64,000 nucleotides of DNA from Chitinophagaceae bacterium LGM1 (lineage in GTDB: Bacteria > Bacteroidota > Bacteroidia > Chitinophagales > Chitinophagaceae), in contig CP075895.1 of assembly GCA_018604165.1 (NCBI GenBank), forward strand, positions 744,001 through 808,000, written 5' to 3'. Shown piece after piece: positions 24,802-34,164 of this stretch. How positions within the stretch are numbered: the stretch's first letter is position 1; every line of letters starts with the position of its first letter. The notes under the pieces were generated by a model. The model was given only the letters and a program-made list of their open reading frames with translations, ran no database searches and was not told where the DNA came from. The position numbers were made by a program, and so were the translations under genes.

Positions 24802-25620
24802 ATGAATTCAATAGCACTGTTTTTCGAGACCAAACAGGGTAAATACATCAAAAACCTCATCATCGGTTTTGGTGCATCGGTAGTATTGATGGGTGCGTTG
24901 TTTAAGATACAACACTGGCCAGGTGCCGGTCCGATGTTGACAGCTGGTATGTTGACAGAAGCATTCATTTTCGCATTATTAGGTATTCTGCCACCGCATA
25001 AGGATTACTATTGGGAGCGTTTTTATCCGAATATTGATGAGAACCCACATGTAGAAGCTTATCGCAAGGGTACTAAATTTGACTCGGCTGCAGGTAAAAT
25101 TTCTCCGGGTGCATCATTGGATAAAATGATGGAAGATGCACAGATTACACCTGCTAACATCCGCAAACTGGGTGAAAACTTCCAACGCTTCGGTGTAGTC
25201 GTAGAGCAGATAAAAGATATATCAGACGTTACATCTGCAACATCTGAATATTCTCAAAGCGCACGTGAAGCTGCCAGTGCATTGGGCGAAATGAAAAATA
25301 CGTTCGTTGGTGCATCTAACACAATGGCTTCATTCAACAATGCTGCTGACGATACAGCTAAGTTCCACGAGCAAGTAGTCGTATTATCTCGTAACCTAGG
25401 TTCTTTGAATCAGATATATGAAGTGGAATTGCAAGATGCTAATAACCACCTTAAAGCTATGAATAAGTTCTATAGCAATCTGGTAAGTGCATCTGATGCT
25501 ATGGCTTCAAGTGCTACAGATGCGGTAGCTGCTAAAGAGCAAATATCGCTGCTGTCTAAGAACCTGACAACATTGAACTCTATATACGGAAATATGCTTG
25601 CTGCTATGCAAGGTCGTTAA
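24802..25620 (+). CDS. gldL: T9SS/gliding motor protein GldL
   Basis: Inner-membrane subunit of the proton-driven T9SS motor. The 272 residues contain two membrane helices near the N-terminus (about residues 18-36 and 46-64) and a long cytoplasmic helical tail. The KIQHWPGAGPML segment between them is a family signature, and Glu53 within the second helix matches the conserved membrane glutamate thought to carry protons. The tail contains heptad-like stretches and ends in an LLSKNLTTLNSIYGNML segment. It follows gldK by 74 bases. Confidence 0.95.
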   Translation: MNSIALFFETKQGKYIKNLIIGFGASVVLMGALFKIQHWPGAGPMLTAGMLTEAFIFALLGILPPHKDYYWERFYPNIDENPHVEAYRKGTKFDSAAGKISPGASLDKMMEDAQITPANIRKLGENFQRFGVVVEQIKDISDVTSATSEYSQSAREAASALGEMKNTFVGASNTMASFNNAADDTAKFHEQVVVLSRNLGSLNQIYEVELQDANNHLKAMNKFYSNLVSASDAMASSATDAVAAKEQISLLSKNLTTLNSIYGNMLAAMQGR

Positions 25621-25687
25621 TAGATAGATAGTTAGATATATTAATTAGTAAAGAAACATTTTAGATAACTCGTAAATTTTTTGCAGC

Positions 25688-27235
25688 ATGTCAATGCCTA
25701 AAGAGCCACGGCAGTTAATGATCAACCTCATGTACTTGGTGTTGACTGCTATGCTGGCGCTTAATGTGTCTTCAGAAATTCTGCACGCCTTCCAGACGAT
25801 TAATCAGAGTATTACATCGTCAAACCAAGCTATTGAAGATAAAAACAACAAGCTGTACAAGGGGTTGGATGATCAGGAAGCACAGGAAGCATCACGCGAC
25901 CGCGTTAAGCCTTATAATGACAAAGCCAAGCAAGTAAAAAAAGCTTCGGCTGATATGATAAAATATCTGGAAGAATGGAAAGAAAAAGTAGTACAGGAAT
26001 CAGGTGGTCGTGAGGAAGATGGCGACATCAAACGAAAAGACAATATTGATGCAAGTACACTTTTATTAGTTGAAAAGAAAGGTGGTGATGAGATAAAGCA
26101 AAAATTAACTGATTTGCGTAACATGATGTTGGGTGTTATTAAACCTCAACTGAAAGAGCAATTTTCAAATGATTTGCCTATCAAAGTAAAAGATCCTGAA
26201 AAAACAGATAACAATCCTCAGGCAGACTGGGCTACAGGTTATTTCTACAATATGCCTACAATGGCTGTAGTTACGCTGCTGTCTAAATTTCAAAATGACA
26301 TCCGTAATAGCGAAGCGCTTATTATTAATGAGTTGGCGCTGGAAGCTGGCGACGTACAGGTTAAATTTGATGAAATACAGGCTATAGCAGTTCCTAAAAA
26401 TAGTTATGTATTAGCAGGCCAAAAAGTAGAAGCAAGCATTATGCTTGCAGCTTACAACAAAGCTGTAAATCCGCAAGTTACATCAAGTGGTGGACGTGTA
26501 GTAAAGGTAGAAAATGGTTTAGCTAGTTGGGAAACTACAGCATCAGGTGTAGGTGAACAGAAAGTACGCGGTACTGTAACGCTTGATATGGGTGGCCGTA
26601 TCGAAAAACGTGATTATGAGTTTAACTACATGGTTGGTTCAGAAGGTGCCTCTATGCAGTTAGATAAGATGAACGTATTCTATATTGGTGTGCCAAACCC
26701 AATAACAGTATCAGCAGCAGGTTACTCATTGGAAGATGTGTTTGTAAGTATCGAAGGCGCATCCGTTAGCGCTGGTGGAGGTAAAGGAAAGTTCAGCATT
26801 GAGGTTTCTAAACCAGGTACTGTTATTGCCAAAATAATGGCAAAAACACAGGGTGGCGGCTCTAAACAAGTGGGTGCCCAAGAAATACGTGTTAAACGTA
26901 TTCCCAATCCTATACCAAAAGTTGGTAGTTCTAATGGTGGTAGTGTACCCGTTAATATTTTCAAGGCACAACTTGGTGTACTCGCTGTTTTAGAAAATTT
27001 CGACTTTGAAGCTAAATACGTTGTTACTTATTTTGAATTCAGTGTTGTACCCAAAAGAGGTGAACCAATAGGTCCATATCAGGTAAGAGGTGCTAAGTTT
27101 GATATCAACAAACAAGTTTCTGATGCTATCAATAGGTTGAAACCGGGAGATAAGGTATTTATTGAAGAGATTCAGGCTATTGGTCCGGATAAGCAGACAC
27201 GTAAATTAGGCTCATTGGTATTTAATTTAAGATAA
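25688..27235 (+). CDS. gldM: T9SS/gliding motor protein GldM
   Basis: Single-pass inner-membrane partner of GldL whose periplasmic part reaches towards the GldK/GldN ring and transmits motor movement. The N-terminus is MSMPKEPRQLMINLMYLVL..., with the membrane helix at about residues 10-30 and the conserved ALNVSSEILHAF following. The 515 residues then form a helical domain and consecutive beta-rich domains; late features are YIGVPNPITVSAAGYS and DLKPGDKV-like NRLKPGDKVFIEEIQAIGPD. Normal length for the family. It lies 67 bases after gldL. Confidence 0.95.
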   Translation: MSMPKEPRQLMINLMYLVLTAMLALNVSSEILHAFQTINQSITSSNQAIEDKNNKLYKGLDDQEAQEASRDRVKPYNDKAKQVKKASADMIKYLEEWKEKVVQESGGREEDGDIKRKDNIDASTLLLVEKKGGDEIKQKLTDLRNMMLGVIKPQLKEQFSNDLPIKVKDPEKTDNNPQADWATGYFYNMPTMAVVTLLSKFQNDIRNSEALIINELALEAGDVQVKFDEIQAIAVPKNSYVLAGQKVEASIMLAAYNKAVNPQVTSSGGRVVKVENGLASWETTASGVGEQKVRGTVTLDMGGRIEKRDYEFNYMVGSEGASMQLDKMNVFYIGVPNPITVSAAGYSLEDVFVSIEGASVSAGGGKGKFSIEVSKPGTVIAKIMAKTQGGGSKQVGAQEIRVKRIPNPIPKVGSSNGGSVPVNIFKAQLGVLAVLENFDFEAKYVVTYFEFSVVPKRGEPIGPYQVRGAKFDINKQVSDAINRLKPGDKVFIEEIQAIGPDKQTRKLGSLVFNLR

Positions 27236-27273
27236 TTATAGTATTTTCATCATTAGCAAATAGTTCTAGGATT

Positions 27274-28173
27274 ATGAGTATCCTCAAAACATACAAATTA
27301 GCTGCAACTGCCGCGTTTCTCTTTATCAATGCTGTAGCAAATGCTCAGACAGATCCAAACGCTTTCAAGAGTGTTGAGCGTGTAAAGCCTGATTGGGAGC
27401 CAACTTTAGTAAGAGATGGAGTTTATGACAGGGTAGACCACATAAATACACCGCTCGTACAGCAAGCAGTTCGTGAAAACGACATCATGTGGAAAAAGCG
27501 TGTATGGCGTGAAATAGACATACGTGAAAAACAGAATATGGCTTTCCGTTATCCTGGTGATGACTATACTGGTGGCGGCTATTTTATTGAGATAGTATTG
27601 GACGCTATCAAAAAGGGTAAAGTAAAAGCATATTCAAATATTGACGATCGTTTTACAGCTACACTTAGCAAGCAGAATATTGACGATATGCTGTTAGGCC
27701 CGCCGGATACGCAATATATCGTTGACCCTGTTACACAATTGGAAACAATGAAAGTAGTACGTAAGGAATTCAACCCAGACGATGTTACTAAATATCGTTT
27801 GAAAGAAGATTGGTACATCGACCGTAATACAGGCAGGTTGCACAGGCAGATAATCGGCATCGCACCAATTATAGATAAGTACAATGATGATGGTTCTTAT
27901 CGTGCATCTCAAGCCTTATTTTGGTTATACTACCCCGAAGCATCAGGTATGTTTGCTCAGTATGAAGTGTTTAATCCTGATAACGATATGGCAAGGCTGA
28001 CATGGTATGAATTCTTTGAAGGTCGTTATTTTGCAAGCCGCATTATAAAAGTTAGCAATCCATTCGATGTATCCTTCAGGGAAAGGGGCATGAGTCCTCT
28101 TGAGGCTTTATACGAAGGTCAGAAAGCTACGGAAATGCTCTTCAACAAAGAACATGACATGTGGGTTTATTAA
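27274..28173 (+). CDS. gldN: T9SS/gliding protein GldN
   Basis: Periplasmic protein that pairs with GldK in the T9SS ring. The 299 residues start with a signal peptide ending AVANA before QTDPN. Family text includes NDIMWKKRVWREIDIREKQNM, the PVTQLETMKVVRKEFNPDDVTKYRLKEDWY region, GIAPI and the C-terminal NPFDVSFRERGMSPLEALYEGQKATE. It is the last gene of the cluster, 38 bases after gldM, and is followed by a strong terminator. Confidence 0.95.
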   Translation: MSILKTYKLAATAAFLFINAVANAQTDPNAFKSVERVKPDWEPTLVRDGVYDRVDHINTPLVQQAVRENDIMWKKRVWREIDIREKQNMAFRYPGDDYTGGGYFIEIVLDAIKKGKVKAYSNIDDRFTATLSKQNIDDMLLGPPDTQYIVDPVTQLETMKVVRKEFNPDDVTKYRLKEDWYIDRNTGRLHRQIIGIAPIIDKYNDDGSYRASQALFWLYYPEASGMFAQYEVFNPDNDMARLTWYEFFEGRYFASRIIKVSNPFDVSFRERGMSPLEALYEGQKATEMLFNKEHDMWVY

Positions 28174-28194
28174 TCACATTCATTAATATATTTT

Positions 28195-28226
28195 AAAACG
28201 CTGCCTAATGGCAGCGTTTTGTTTTT
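28195..28226 (+). terminator. Terminator of the gldKLMN cluster
   Basis: AAAACGCTGCC (28195-28205) pairs perfectly with GGCAGCGTTTT (28210-28220) over loop TAAT, followed by a T-rich run. Confidence 0.94.
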
Positions 28227-28274
28227 GAAGAAACGCTTGTTGCCTTATCTTGCACGGAATATAAATGATACTTA

Positions 28275-29003
28275 ATGGATACCAATCTGCCTAAGTTGGA
28301 AGTTTGTTTATCACCTGCGTTGTTGCATCTCTACAACACAAAAGGCGTAGTAGTTGTAATTATTGATGTATTCAGAGCAACATCTACAATAGCTGCCGCA
28401 TTGCACAATGGTGCTAAAAGTGTAATACCCGTAGCACAAGTACAAGAATGTATAGATTTAGGCAAGCAAATACCAGATAGCATTACAGCTGGGGAAAGGG
28501 ATGGCAAAGTAGCTGAGGGATTACAGTATGGCAATTCTCCGTCAGAATATCCGCGCAGCTTTATTGAGAATAAGACACTGGTACTCACAACCACTAACGG
28601 CACACGTTTGCTACACATGGTGCAGGATGCCGATACAATCATTACTGGCTCGTTTCTCAACCTTTCAGCAGTTTGCGATTTTTTAATACGGCAAAATAAG
28701 CCCGTTCTGTTAGGTTGCGCTGCATGGAAAGACAGGTTCAATCTGGAAGATACCCTCTTTTCAGGTGCAGTGGTTAATAAGGTAAAGGAGCACTTTACTA
28801 TTAACTGTGATAGCGCGCGTGCTGCAAACTATCTATACGAACATGCTAAAGAATCTACATTTATTGACTTTTTAAGAGATAGCTCGCATTACAAAAGGCT
28901 ATCTGCTTATGGGCTTTCTGCTGATATGGAGTATTGTGCCACACCCGATTTGCACCCTGTAGTGCCAATATTAAGAGGTAATGAATTAGTTATACATCAA
29001 TAA
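28275..29003 (+). CDS. comB: 2-phosphosulfolactate phosphatase ComB
   Basis: Predicted phosphatase of the ComB family, known from coenzyme M synthesis for removing phosphate from 2-phosphosulfolactate. In bacteria without coenzyme M the role is uncertain and may concern sulfolactate or another phosphoester. The 242 residues carry VVVIIDVFRATSTIAAAL near the start (the conserved DxFRAxST motif), GERDGKV, FGNSP-like YGNSPSEY, TTTNGTRLL and ALLGCAA-like VLLGCAAWKDRFNLEDTLFSGAV. A TATCTTGC sequence near 28246 resembles a -7 element. It is convergent with the hydrolase at 29018. Confidence 0.9.
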   Translation: MDTNLPKLEVCLSPALLHLYNTKGVVVVIIDVFRATSTIAAALHNGAKSVIPVAQVQECIDLGKQIPDSITAGERDGKVAEGLQYGNSPSEYPRSFIENKTLVLTTTNGTRLLHMVQDADTIITGSFLNLSAVCDFLIRQNKPVLLGCAAWKDRFNLEDTLFSGAVVNKVKEHFTINCDSARAANYLYEHAKESTFIDFLRDSSHYKRLSAYGLSADMEYCATPDLHPVVPILRGNELVIHQ

Positions 29004-29017
29004 AAATGTTGGTGTGC

Positions 29018-29659
29018 TTAACCCCTTACAAAGGGATTATACTGCTTCTCATGCCCTATGGTTGTTACGACCCCATGTCCACTATATACAACAGTATCTT
29101 CGGGTAGCGTGTATAGTTCGGTAGCAATGCTTTTTAGTAGAGTATTGTGGTTGCCGCCTGGCAGGTCTGTCCTGCCGATGCTGCCGTAAAAAAGTACGTC
29201 GCCACCTATTACCCATTTACCTTCCTGATGATAAAAAATGATACTACCTGGTGAGTGTCCCGGTGCCAATCGTGTTTCTATACCTTCTGGACCATTAGGT
29301 ATTGGTTGGTGTTCCTGGATATAAAAATCCACGGTTGGGATATTCGGAAAATTAAAACCGAAAAGCATGGCAGCGCCTGCAGCACCGTTTAAAACAGGTA
29401 CATCACCTGTATGAATACCAAAAGGAATATTGTATAGGTTTTTAAGGGCATTAACGCCAAATATATGGTCGAGGTGAGTGTGTGTATTAATAATGGCTTT
29501 TGGCAGCAATCTGTGGTTTTCTAGATAGTTTGTTAGCATGCTTACTTCAGCATTATCATACATGCCTGGGTCTACAACCCAGCACTCTTTTTTATCATCG
29601 ATAATTAGGTAAGTATTCTCCTGAAAGGCATTAAACGTAAAACACTCAACTTGTAGCAT
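29018..29659 (-). CDS. Metallo-beta-lactamase-fold hydrolase (glyoxalase II-like)
   Basis: A 213-residue zinc hydrolase of the metallo-beta-lactamase superfamily, of the short glyoxalase II-like (YcbL) type. The metal motif is NTHTHLDH (residues about 58-65), with later APGHSPGS, GGDVLFYGSIGRTDLPGG and YSGHGVVTTIGHEKQYNP. The GRTDLPGG segment is typical of this subfamily. It may act on thioesters such as S-lactoylglutathione analogues; the substrate is not known. A consensus -7 element lies 31 bases upstream. Confidence 0.92.
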   Translation of the reverse strand: MLQVECFTFNAFQENTYLIIDDKKECWVVDPGMYDNAEVSMLTNYLENHRLLPKAIINTHTHLDHIFGVNALKNLYNIPFGIHTGDVPVLNGAAGAAMLFGFNFPNIPTVDFYIQEHQPIPNGPEGIETRLAPGHSPGSIIFYHQEGKWVIGGDVLFYGSIGRTDLPGGNHNTLLKSIATELYTLPEDTVVYSGHGVVTTIGHEKQYNPFVRG

Positions 29660-29690
29660 TACTTGCGTATTTTTTCATTAATTTAGAACA

Positions 29691-29698
29691 CAAACTTA
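29691..29698 (-). promoter_or_regulatory. TAnnTTTG -7 element of the hydrolase gene
   Basis: TAAGTTTG on the minus strand, an exact consensus match, 31 bases before the ATG at 29659. Confidence 0.5.
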
Positions 29699-29756
29699 AA
29701 ACATACGTGTCAGTATCCGGCATTTATAGCCTGATAATGTTGCGTGGATATACTGT

Positions 29757-32700
29757 ATGAAAAATATGCTTAGAAAAGCAGCAGTGGTAATACTGGCATT
29801 AATTACTTGTATAGTAAACGTTAATGCACAAACCAACGTAGAAGTGTTTGGCCAAAATCGGCTGCAATACCGCAAATTCGACTGGAAGTTTTTCGATACC
29901 AAACACTTTCGTATATACCACTATGATGCTGCTGGCAGGCAATTGGCACGTTACGTGGCAGAGCAAGTAGAGAATGATATACGTGTTGTAGAACGTAAGA
30001 TGGGTGGTAAGTTCCCACACCGCTTCAAGATAGTAGTTTATAATACTTACGATGAATATCGCCAAACTAATATTGGTCGAAAATACGATTCGCAATTACA
30101 GGATATACCAGCAGGTACAGTTGATTTGGTTGGAGACAAATTAGTGGTGTACTATACGGGTGTACATACAGATTTGAGAAGACAAACGCGCGCAGGTATG
30201 TCGCGTGTTATTATGGAGCGTATGCTGTTTGGAGATAATTTCAGAGAGATGGTGCGTAATGCTGTTATGATGAATTTGCCTAACTGGACTGTATACGGTT
30301 TTATCTCTTACTTGGTTGACGGCTGGGATACAAAAAGCAATAGCGATTGGAAAAACCTACTTGAAGCAAAACCCCAAGCAGGCTTTTACGAATTAGCAGA
30401 AAAGCAACCTGAATTGGCTGGGAAAGCTTTCTGGAAATATATAACTGATAAATACGGGGAAACTACTACAAAGAATGTGCTGTATACAATGCAGATGAAA
30501 AGTAATCTGAACCAAGGGGTAAAAACCACATTAGGTATTAATATCAAGCAGGCTTACGATTCTGTTATTTCATACTATAAAAAAGTTTATGGTAAAGATG
30601 AGCTGATGCAAGAGAAACCTGCTGATAGCAACATATTGACCAATATAAAAGTGCCAAAAGATGGCACAGTACTAAGAAATATATTGGTAGCACCAAGAGG
30701 TACCGATGTGGCTTATGTGACTTGGAAAAATGGTGAGTACAAAGTGTACATGAAAAAAACTGCCGGAGAGCAGGTTGAAAGTGTAATACTACAAGGGGGT
30801 AGACTAGATTATAATGAATTGCCAGACCCTGACTACCCTTTGCTTGCTTGGTCTAACAACGGATATAAACTTGCAGTTTTGTATAAAAGGGGTAAGTATA
30901 CAAACCTTCGAATATATAATTCTTACAAAGGTAAAATTGAAAACTATAACATACCCTCTAACAGATTTGACCGTGCATTGGGTATGACATTTAATGAAGA
31001 CGATGATAAGATAGTATTCTCAGCTATTAAAAAAAGTCAAACAGATTTATTTGAATTTATCATTCGTGGGGCAAAGCTGAAAAATATTACTAATGATGCC
31101 TGGGATGATGTACAACCAGCATTTGTAAGCGGTGGCTCCAGAAGAGGTATATTGTTTCTGTCAAACCGTACAAAGCCAAATCTTGATGTGTCATTACAGG
31201 TAAACGAACTTCCTAACGGGCCAATGAATGTTTTTTTCTATAACACCAAAACAAAACGAAAAGAGCTGCTACAACTGTCTTACTTTAAGACAGGCAATGC
31301 ATCACAACCTATACAGTACGGCAGCGACAACTACGCTTTCTTATATGACAGTAATGGTATCCAAAATCAGTACATAGTACAAATTAAGCGTACGGCAAAT
31401 AATATGGATTCTGCAGTTGCAATACCTGTCACCAATCATGCTCGCAACGTCATTCATCACCAATACATACCTGCCGGCAATCTTGTATCAGATGTATTGC
31501 AGGTGGGTGATAAATATCGCGTGTATTATAAGCCACAACTGGTGCCAGGTAAAAATGTAGAGGCAAAACAATTGTATCCTACGATATTGAAACAAACAGA
31601 GCAAAATAAAATTGCTGCAAAAACAACAAGTATAAACGACGATGGAGAATCCGCAATGATGAAGAGTGGCAATACATTTCAGAGCGACTTTAAAGAAGAA
31701 GAAACAAAAACTAAACGTAAGAAGCTTAGCGGTATCATAGAGGATTCTGAAACCGAAATAAATACAGTACATGCAGCAGATAGCGAATACCTTAAAATGA
31801 AAGCACAACCATATAGATTGGCTTTCAAACCCGATTTTTTTACCATCAGGTTAGACAATAATGTATTATTTAACAGATATCAACCCGCATCGCAAACAGG
31901 TGGTAGGTTCGTTAATCCACCACTCGGTGGTTTGATTAGCGTAAGCCTAAATGACCTGATGGAAGATTATCGTATCACAGGCGGCTTCAGGTTACCACTC
32001 AATTTTTCAGGGACTACTTATTTTTTGCAGTACGATAATGCTAAGAAACTCGTTGACTGGAGTCTGATATACCTTAGGTCGTCTTTGAATAACGGATACA
32101 CAGTAGCTTACGTCGACTCTGCAACAAGAGCAGTACAGGTTAGAGAGCAAATAGGTAAAAACGTAACTAATATGTTGCAAGGTTCTGCAACATACCCATT
32201 TAACCGTTTGAGCAGCGTACGTATGCATCTGGCATTGCGTGCTGATGCTTTACGCTTTAAAGCACAAGAGCCATTTGGCTTAGTTGATATTCCTGAGAAA
32301 AACCAGTATTGGGCAATGAGTAGGGTAGAATACGTTTTTGATAATACCATCAGGCCAACTTTGAATATATTGAACGGGATGCGCTATAAGTTTTTTGCAG
32401 AATACATGTATAAAATGAATCAAAAAACGGGTGGGTTCTATAATCTTGGGACAGATATTAGGCATTATACCAAATTGTATAAAAATTTTATTTGGGCAAA
32501 CAGGTTCGCAGGAGCCCATTCCGGTGGCGATATGAAAATTTTATACCACTTAGGCGGTGTAGATAACTGGCTCAATGCTCAGTATAGTGAATATACTCCT
32601 GTGAGGGGTACAGAAAACTATGCGTTTGATGCACTTGCAAACAATTTAAGAGGTTATGAGCAAAACTCGAAAAATGGCAATACATATGCATTGTTCAATA

Positions 32701-33053
32701 CAGAATTAAGATTTCCTATAGTTGCTACGTTTATGAAAAGGCCTATACAATCGCAGCTGATAAAAAATCTGCAATTAGTTGCTTTTGCAGATATTGGCTC
32801 TGCTTGGCAAGGATTGCTTCCTACTGTTGAAAAAATGCAGAATAACCGATTTATACCAAGTGCTAATAACCCGGCTGCTAACAATCAGGTTACTATCATG
32901 ATTGTAGATGAAAGTGCTGGTGTAGGTTTTGGGTACGGTGCTGGTTTGCGTACTATGATTTTCGGTTATTTCATGCGTTTAGATGCCGGTTGGAATATGG
33001 AAAACCGTAAAACCACCCCGCTGATACACTTCTCGATAGGCACAGACTTTTAA
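29757..33053 (+). CDS. Outer-membrane fusion: inactive gluzincin-like domain, TolB-like propeller and barrel
   Basis: A 1098-residue exported protein with a signal peptide ending NVNA before QTNV. Residues about 30-290 look like a gluzincin (peptidase MA-type) fold, but the expected HExxH is replaced by SRVIMERM (149-156) and the following Glu by Tyr in NWTVYGFISYL (176-186), so it is probably inactive. Residues about 310-560 have the repeated pattern of a TolB/DPP-IV-type beta-propeller (LAWSNNGYKLAVLY, DDDKIVFSAIKKSQTDLFEF, RRGILFLSNRT). A charged linker follows, then a C-terminal region rich in alternating aromatic strands that ends in Phe, as outer-membrane barrels do. Function unknown. 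Confidence 0.83.
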   Translation: MKNMLRKAAVVILALITCIVNVNAQTNVEVFGQNRLQYRKFDWKFFDTKHFRIYHYDAAGRQLARYVAEQVENDIRVVERKMGGKFPHRFKIVVYNTYDEYRQTNIGRKYDSQLQDIPAGTVDLVGDKLVVYYTGVHTDLRRQTRAGMSRVIMERMLFGDNFREMVRNAVMMNLPNWTVYGFISYLVDGWDTKSNSDWKNLLEAKPQAGFYELAEKQPELAGKAFWKYITDKYGETTTKNVLYTMQMKSNLNQGVKTTLGINIKQAYDSVISYYKKVYGKDELMQEKPADSNILTNIKVPKDGTVLRNILVAPRGTDVAYVTWKNGEYKVYMKKTAGEQVESVILQGGRLDYNELPDPDYPLLAWSNNGYKLAVLYKRGKYTNLRIYNSYKGKIENYNIPSNRFDRALGMTFNEDDDKIVFSAIKKSQTDLFEFIIRGAKLKNITNDAWDDVQPAFVSGGSRRGILFLSNRTKPNLDVSLQVNELPNGPMNVFFYNTKTKRKELLQLSYFKTGNASQPIQYGSDNYAFLYDSNGIQNQYIVQIKRTANNMDSAVAIPVTNHARNVIHHQYIPAGNLVSDVLQVGDKYRVYYKPQLVPGKNVEAKQLYPTILKQTEQNKIAAKTTSINDDGESAMMKSGNTFQSDFKEEETKTKRKKLSGIIEDSETEINTVHAADSEYLKMKAQPYRLAFKPDFFTIRLDNNVLFNRYQPASQTGGRFVNPPLGGLISVSLNDLMEDYRITGGFRLPLNFSGTTYFLQYDNAKKLVDWSLIYLRSSLNNGYTVAYVDSATRAVQVREQIGKNVTNMLQGSATYPFNRLSSVRMHLALRADALRFKAQEPFGLVDIPEKNQYWAMSRVEYVFDNTIRPTLNILNGMRYKFFAEYMYKMNQKTGGFYNLGTDIRHYTKLYKNFIWANRFAGAHSGGDMKILYHLGGVDNWLNAQYSEYTPVRGTENYAFDALANNLRGYEQNSKNGNTYALFNTELRFPIVATFMKRPIQSQLIKNLQLVAFADIGSAWQGLLPTVEKMQNNRFIPSANNPAANNQVTIMIVDESAGVGFGYGAGLRTMIFGYFMRLDAGWNMENRKTTPLIHFSIGTDF

Positions 33054-33062
33054 ACATATACT

Positions 33063-33093
33063 CAAACTCCCCATTCCGGGGAGTTTGTTTTTT
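33063..33093 (+). terminator. Intrinsic terminator
   Basis: CAAACTCCCC (33063-33072) pairs perfectly with GGGGAGTTTG (33078-33087) over a 5-base loop, followed by six T. Confidence 0.94.
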
Positions 33094-33129
33094 AACAGCA
33101 TATATAACTGTATTGCACCCCCTTTTTAT

Positions 33130-33137
33130 TACTTTTG
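33130..33137 (+). promoter_or_regulatory. TAnnTTTG -7 element of the MCE gene
   Basis: TACTTTTG, an exact consensus match, 31 bases before the ATG at 33169. It lies between the preceding terminator and that ATG, which argues against the longer reading frame beginning at 33085. Confidence 0.55.
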
Positions 33138-33168
33138 CCCGTGTACACCGCAATATATACGCACCTGT

Positions 33169-34122
33169 ATGAAGTTTAGTAAAGAAGCCAGAATAGGACT
33201 GTTAGTAGCTGCCGCCTTATTGATATTTTTCGCGGGTTTTTATTTTCTGAAAGGTGCCAACATCTTTTCCGGAGAAAATGAATACTATGCTTACTTCGAC
33301 GATGTGCAGGGCTTACAGACATCTTCTGCCGTGCAGGTAAAAGGACTGTCAGTAGGCAGAGTGGTACAAATATCCCTCAATGAAGAAAATGGTAAGGTAA
33401 AAGTATTACTGGCAGTCAACAAGAAGATTGCCGTAACGCAAGGCTCTGCCGTAAAACTGGCTTCTGCCGATTTGTTGGGTACTAAAGTGTTGAAATTGGA
33501 AATAGCAGATGGTGGTAAACAGATAGAAGACGGCGCAACGCTGCCTGCAAAAATTGAAGGCGGCATCATTGATAACTTATCAGGTGAGATTGCCCCACTG
33601 ATAAAAGACATACGCCATGTAGTAGCATCGCTCGATACGGTGTTATTAGGTGTAAACAATTTGCTTAATGAGGAAACGCGCAAACATCTGTCAAACAGTG
33701 TAGCTTCGTTGGATGTTACTTTGAAAAACTTTTCTACCCTTTCGCAAAAACTGAGTAATGAAAGCAATCAACTGGCTTCGGTAATACGCAATGCAAATAG
33801 CATTACTACCAATCTTGCTAATAGCAATCAGCAGATAACCAACATCATGAAAAATGCTGATGATATCAGCAATCAGTTGGCACATGCGCCGATAGAGCAA
33901 ACAGTAAAAGACCTACAGGCTACCATAGCCCAGTTGAATGGGATTATGGCTAAGATTAATAACAATGAGGGCTCGTTGGGTATGTTGGTAAATGACAAGG
34001 CATTGCACGATAATCTGGCAGAGTCGTTAAAAACGCTCAATGCGCTGATGGCAGATATGAAAGCTCACCCATCTCGCTATATCAACGTTACCATCTTCGG
34101 ACGAAAAAACAAGAATAACTAA
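33169..34122 (+). CDS. MCE/MlaD-family lipid transport protein
   Basis: Membrane-anchored periplasmic protein of the MCE family, which binds phospholipid in Mla-type transport between membranes. The ATG at 33169 gives 317 residues and the usual N-terminus MKFSKEARIGLLVAAALLIF with one membrane helix. The MCE domain follows with YYAYFDDVQGLQTSSAVQVKGLSVGRV and LASADLLGTKVLKLE. The C-terminal half is helical with Asn/Gln-rich heptads, as in other family members. Its partner genes for an ABC ATPase and permease are not adjacent. Downstream, 42 bases away, is an OstA-like protein. Confidence 0.92.
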   Translation: MKFSKEARIGLLVAAALLIFFAGFYFLKGANIFSGENEYYAYFDDVQGLQTSSAVQVKGLSVGRVVQISLNEENGKVKVLLAVNKKIAVTQGSAVKLASADLLGTKVLKLEIADGGKQIEDGATLPAKIEGGIIDNLSGEIAPLIKDIRHVVASLDTVLLGVNNLLNEETRKHLSNSVASLDVTLKNFSTLSQKLSNESNQLASVIRNANSITTNLANSNQQITNIMKNADDISNQLAHAPIEQTVKDLQATIAQLNGIMAKINNNEGSLGMLVNDKALHDNLAESLKTLNALMADMKAHPSRYINVTIFGRKNKNN

Positions 34123-34164
34123 GCGTTGACGCAATACTTTACAGGCACTACATTCAATACACTC

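Noticed and set aside
33085-33168. Longer N-terminus for the MCE protein
   Set aside because: The extension would cross the preceding terminator region and the promoter at 33130-33137; the ATG at 33169 begins the standard membrane anchor.
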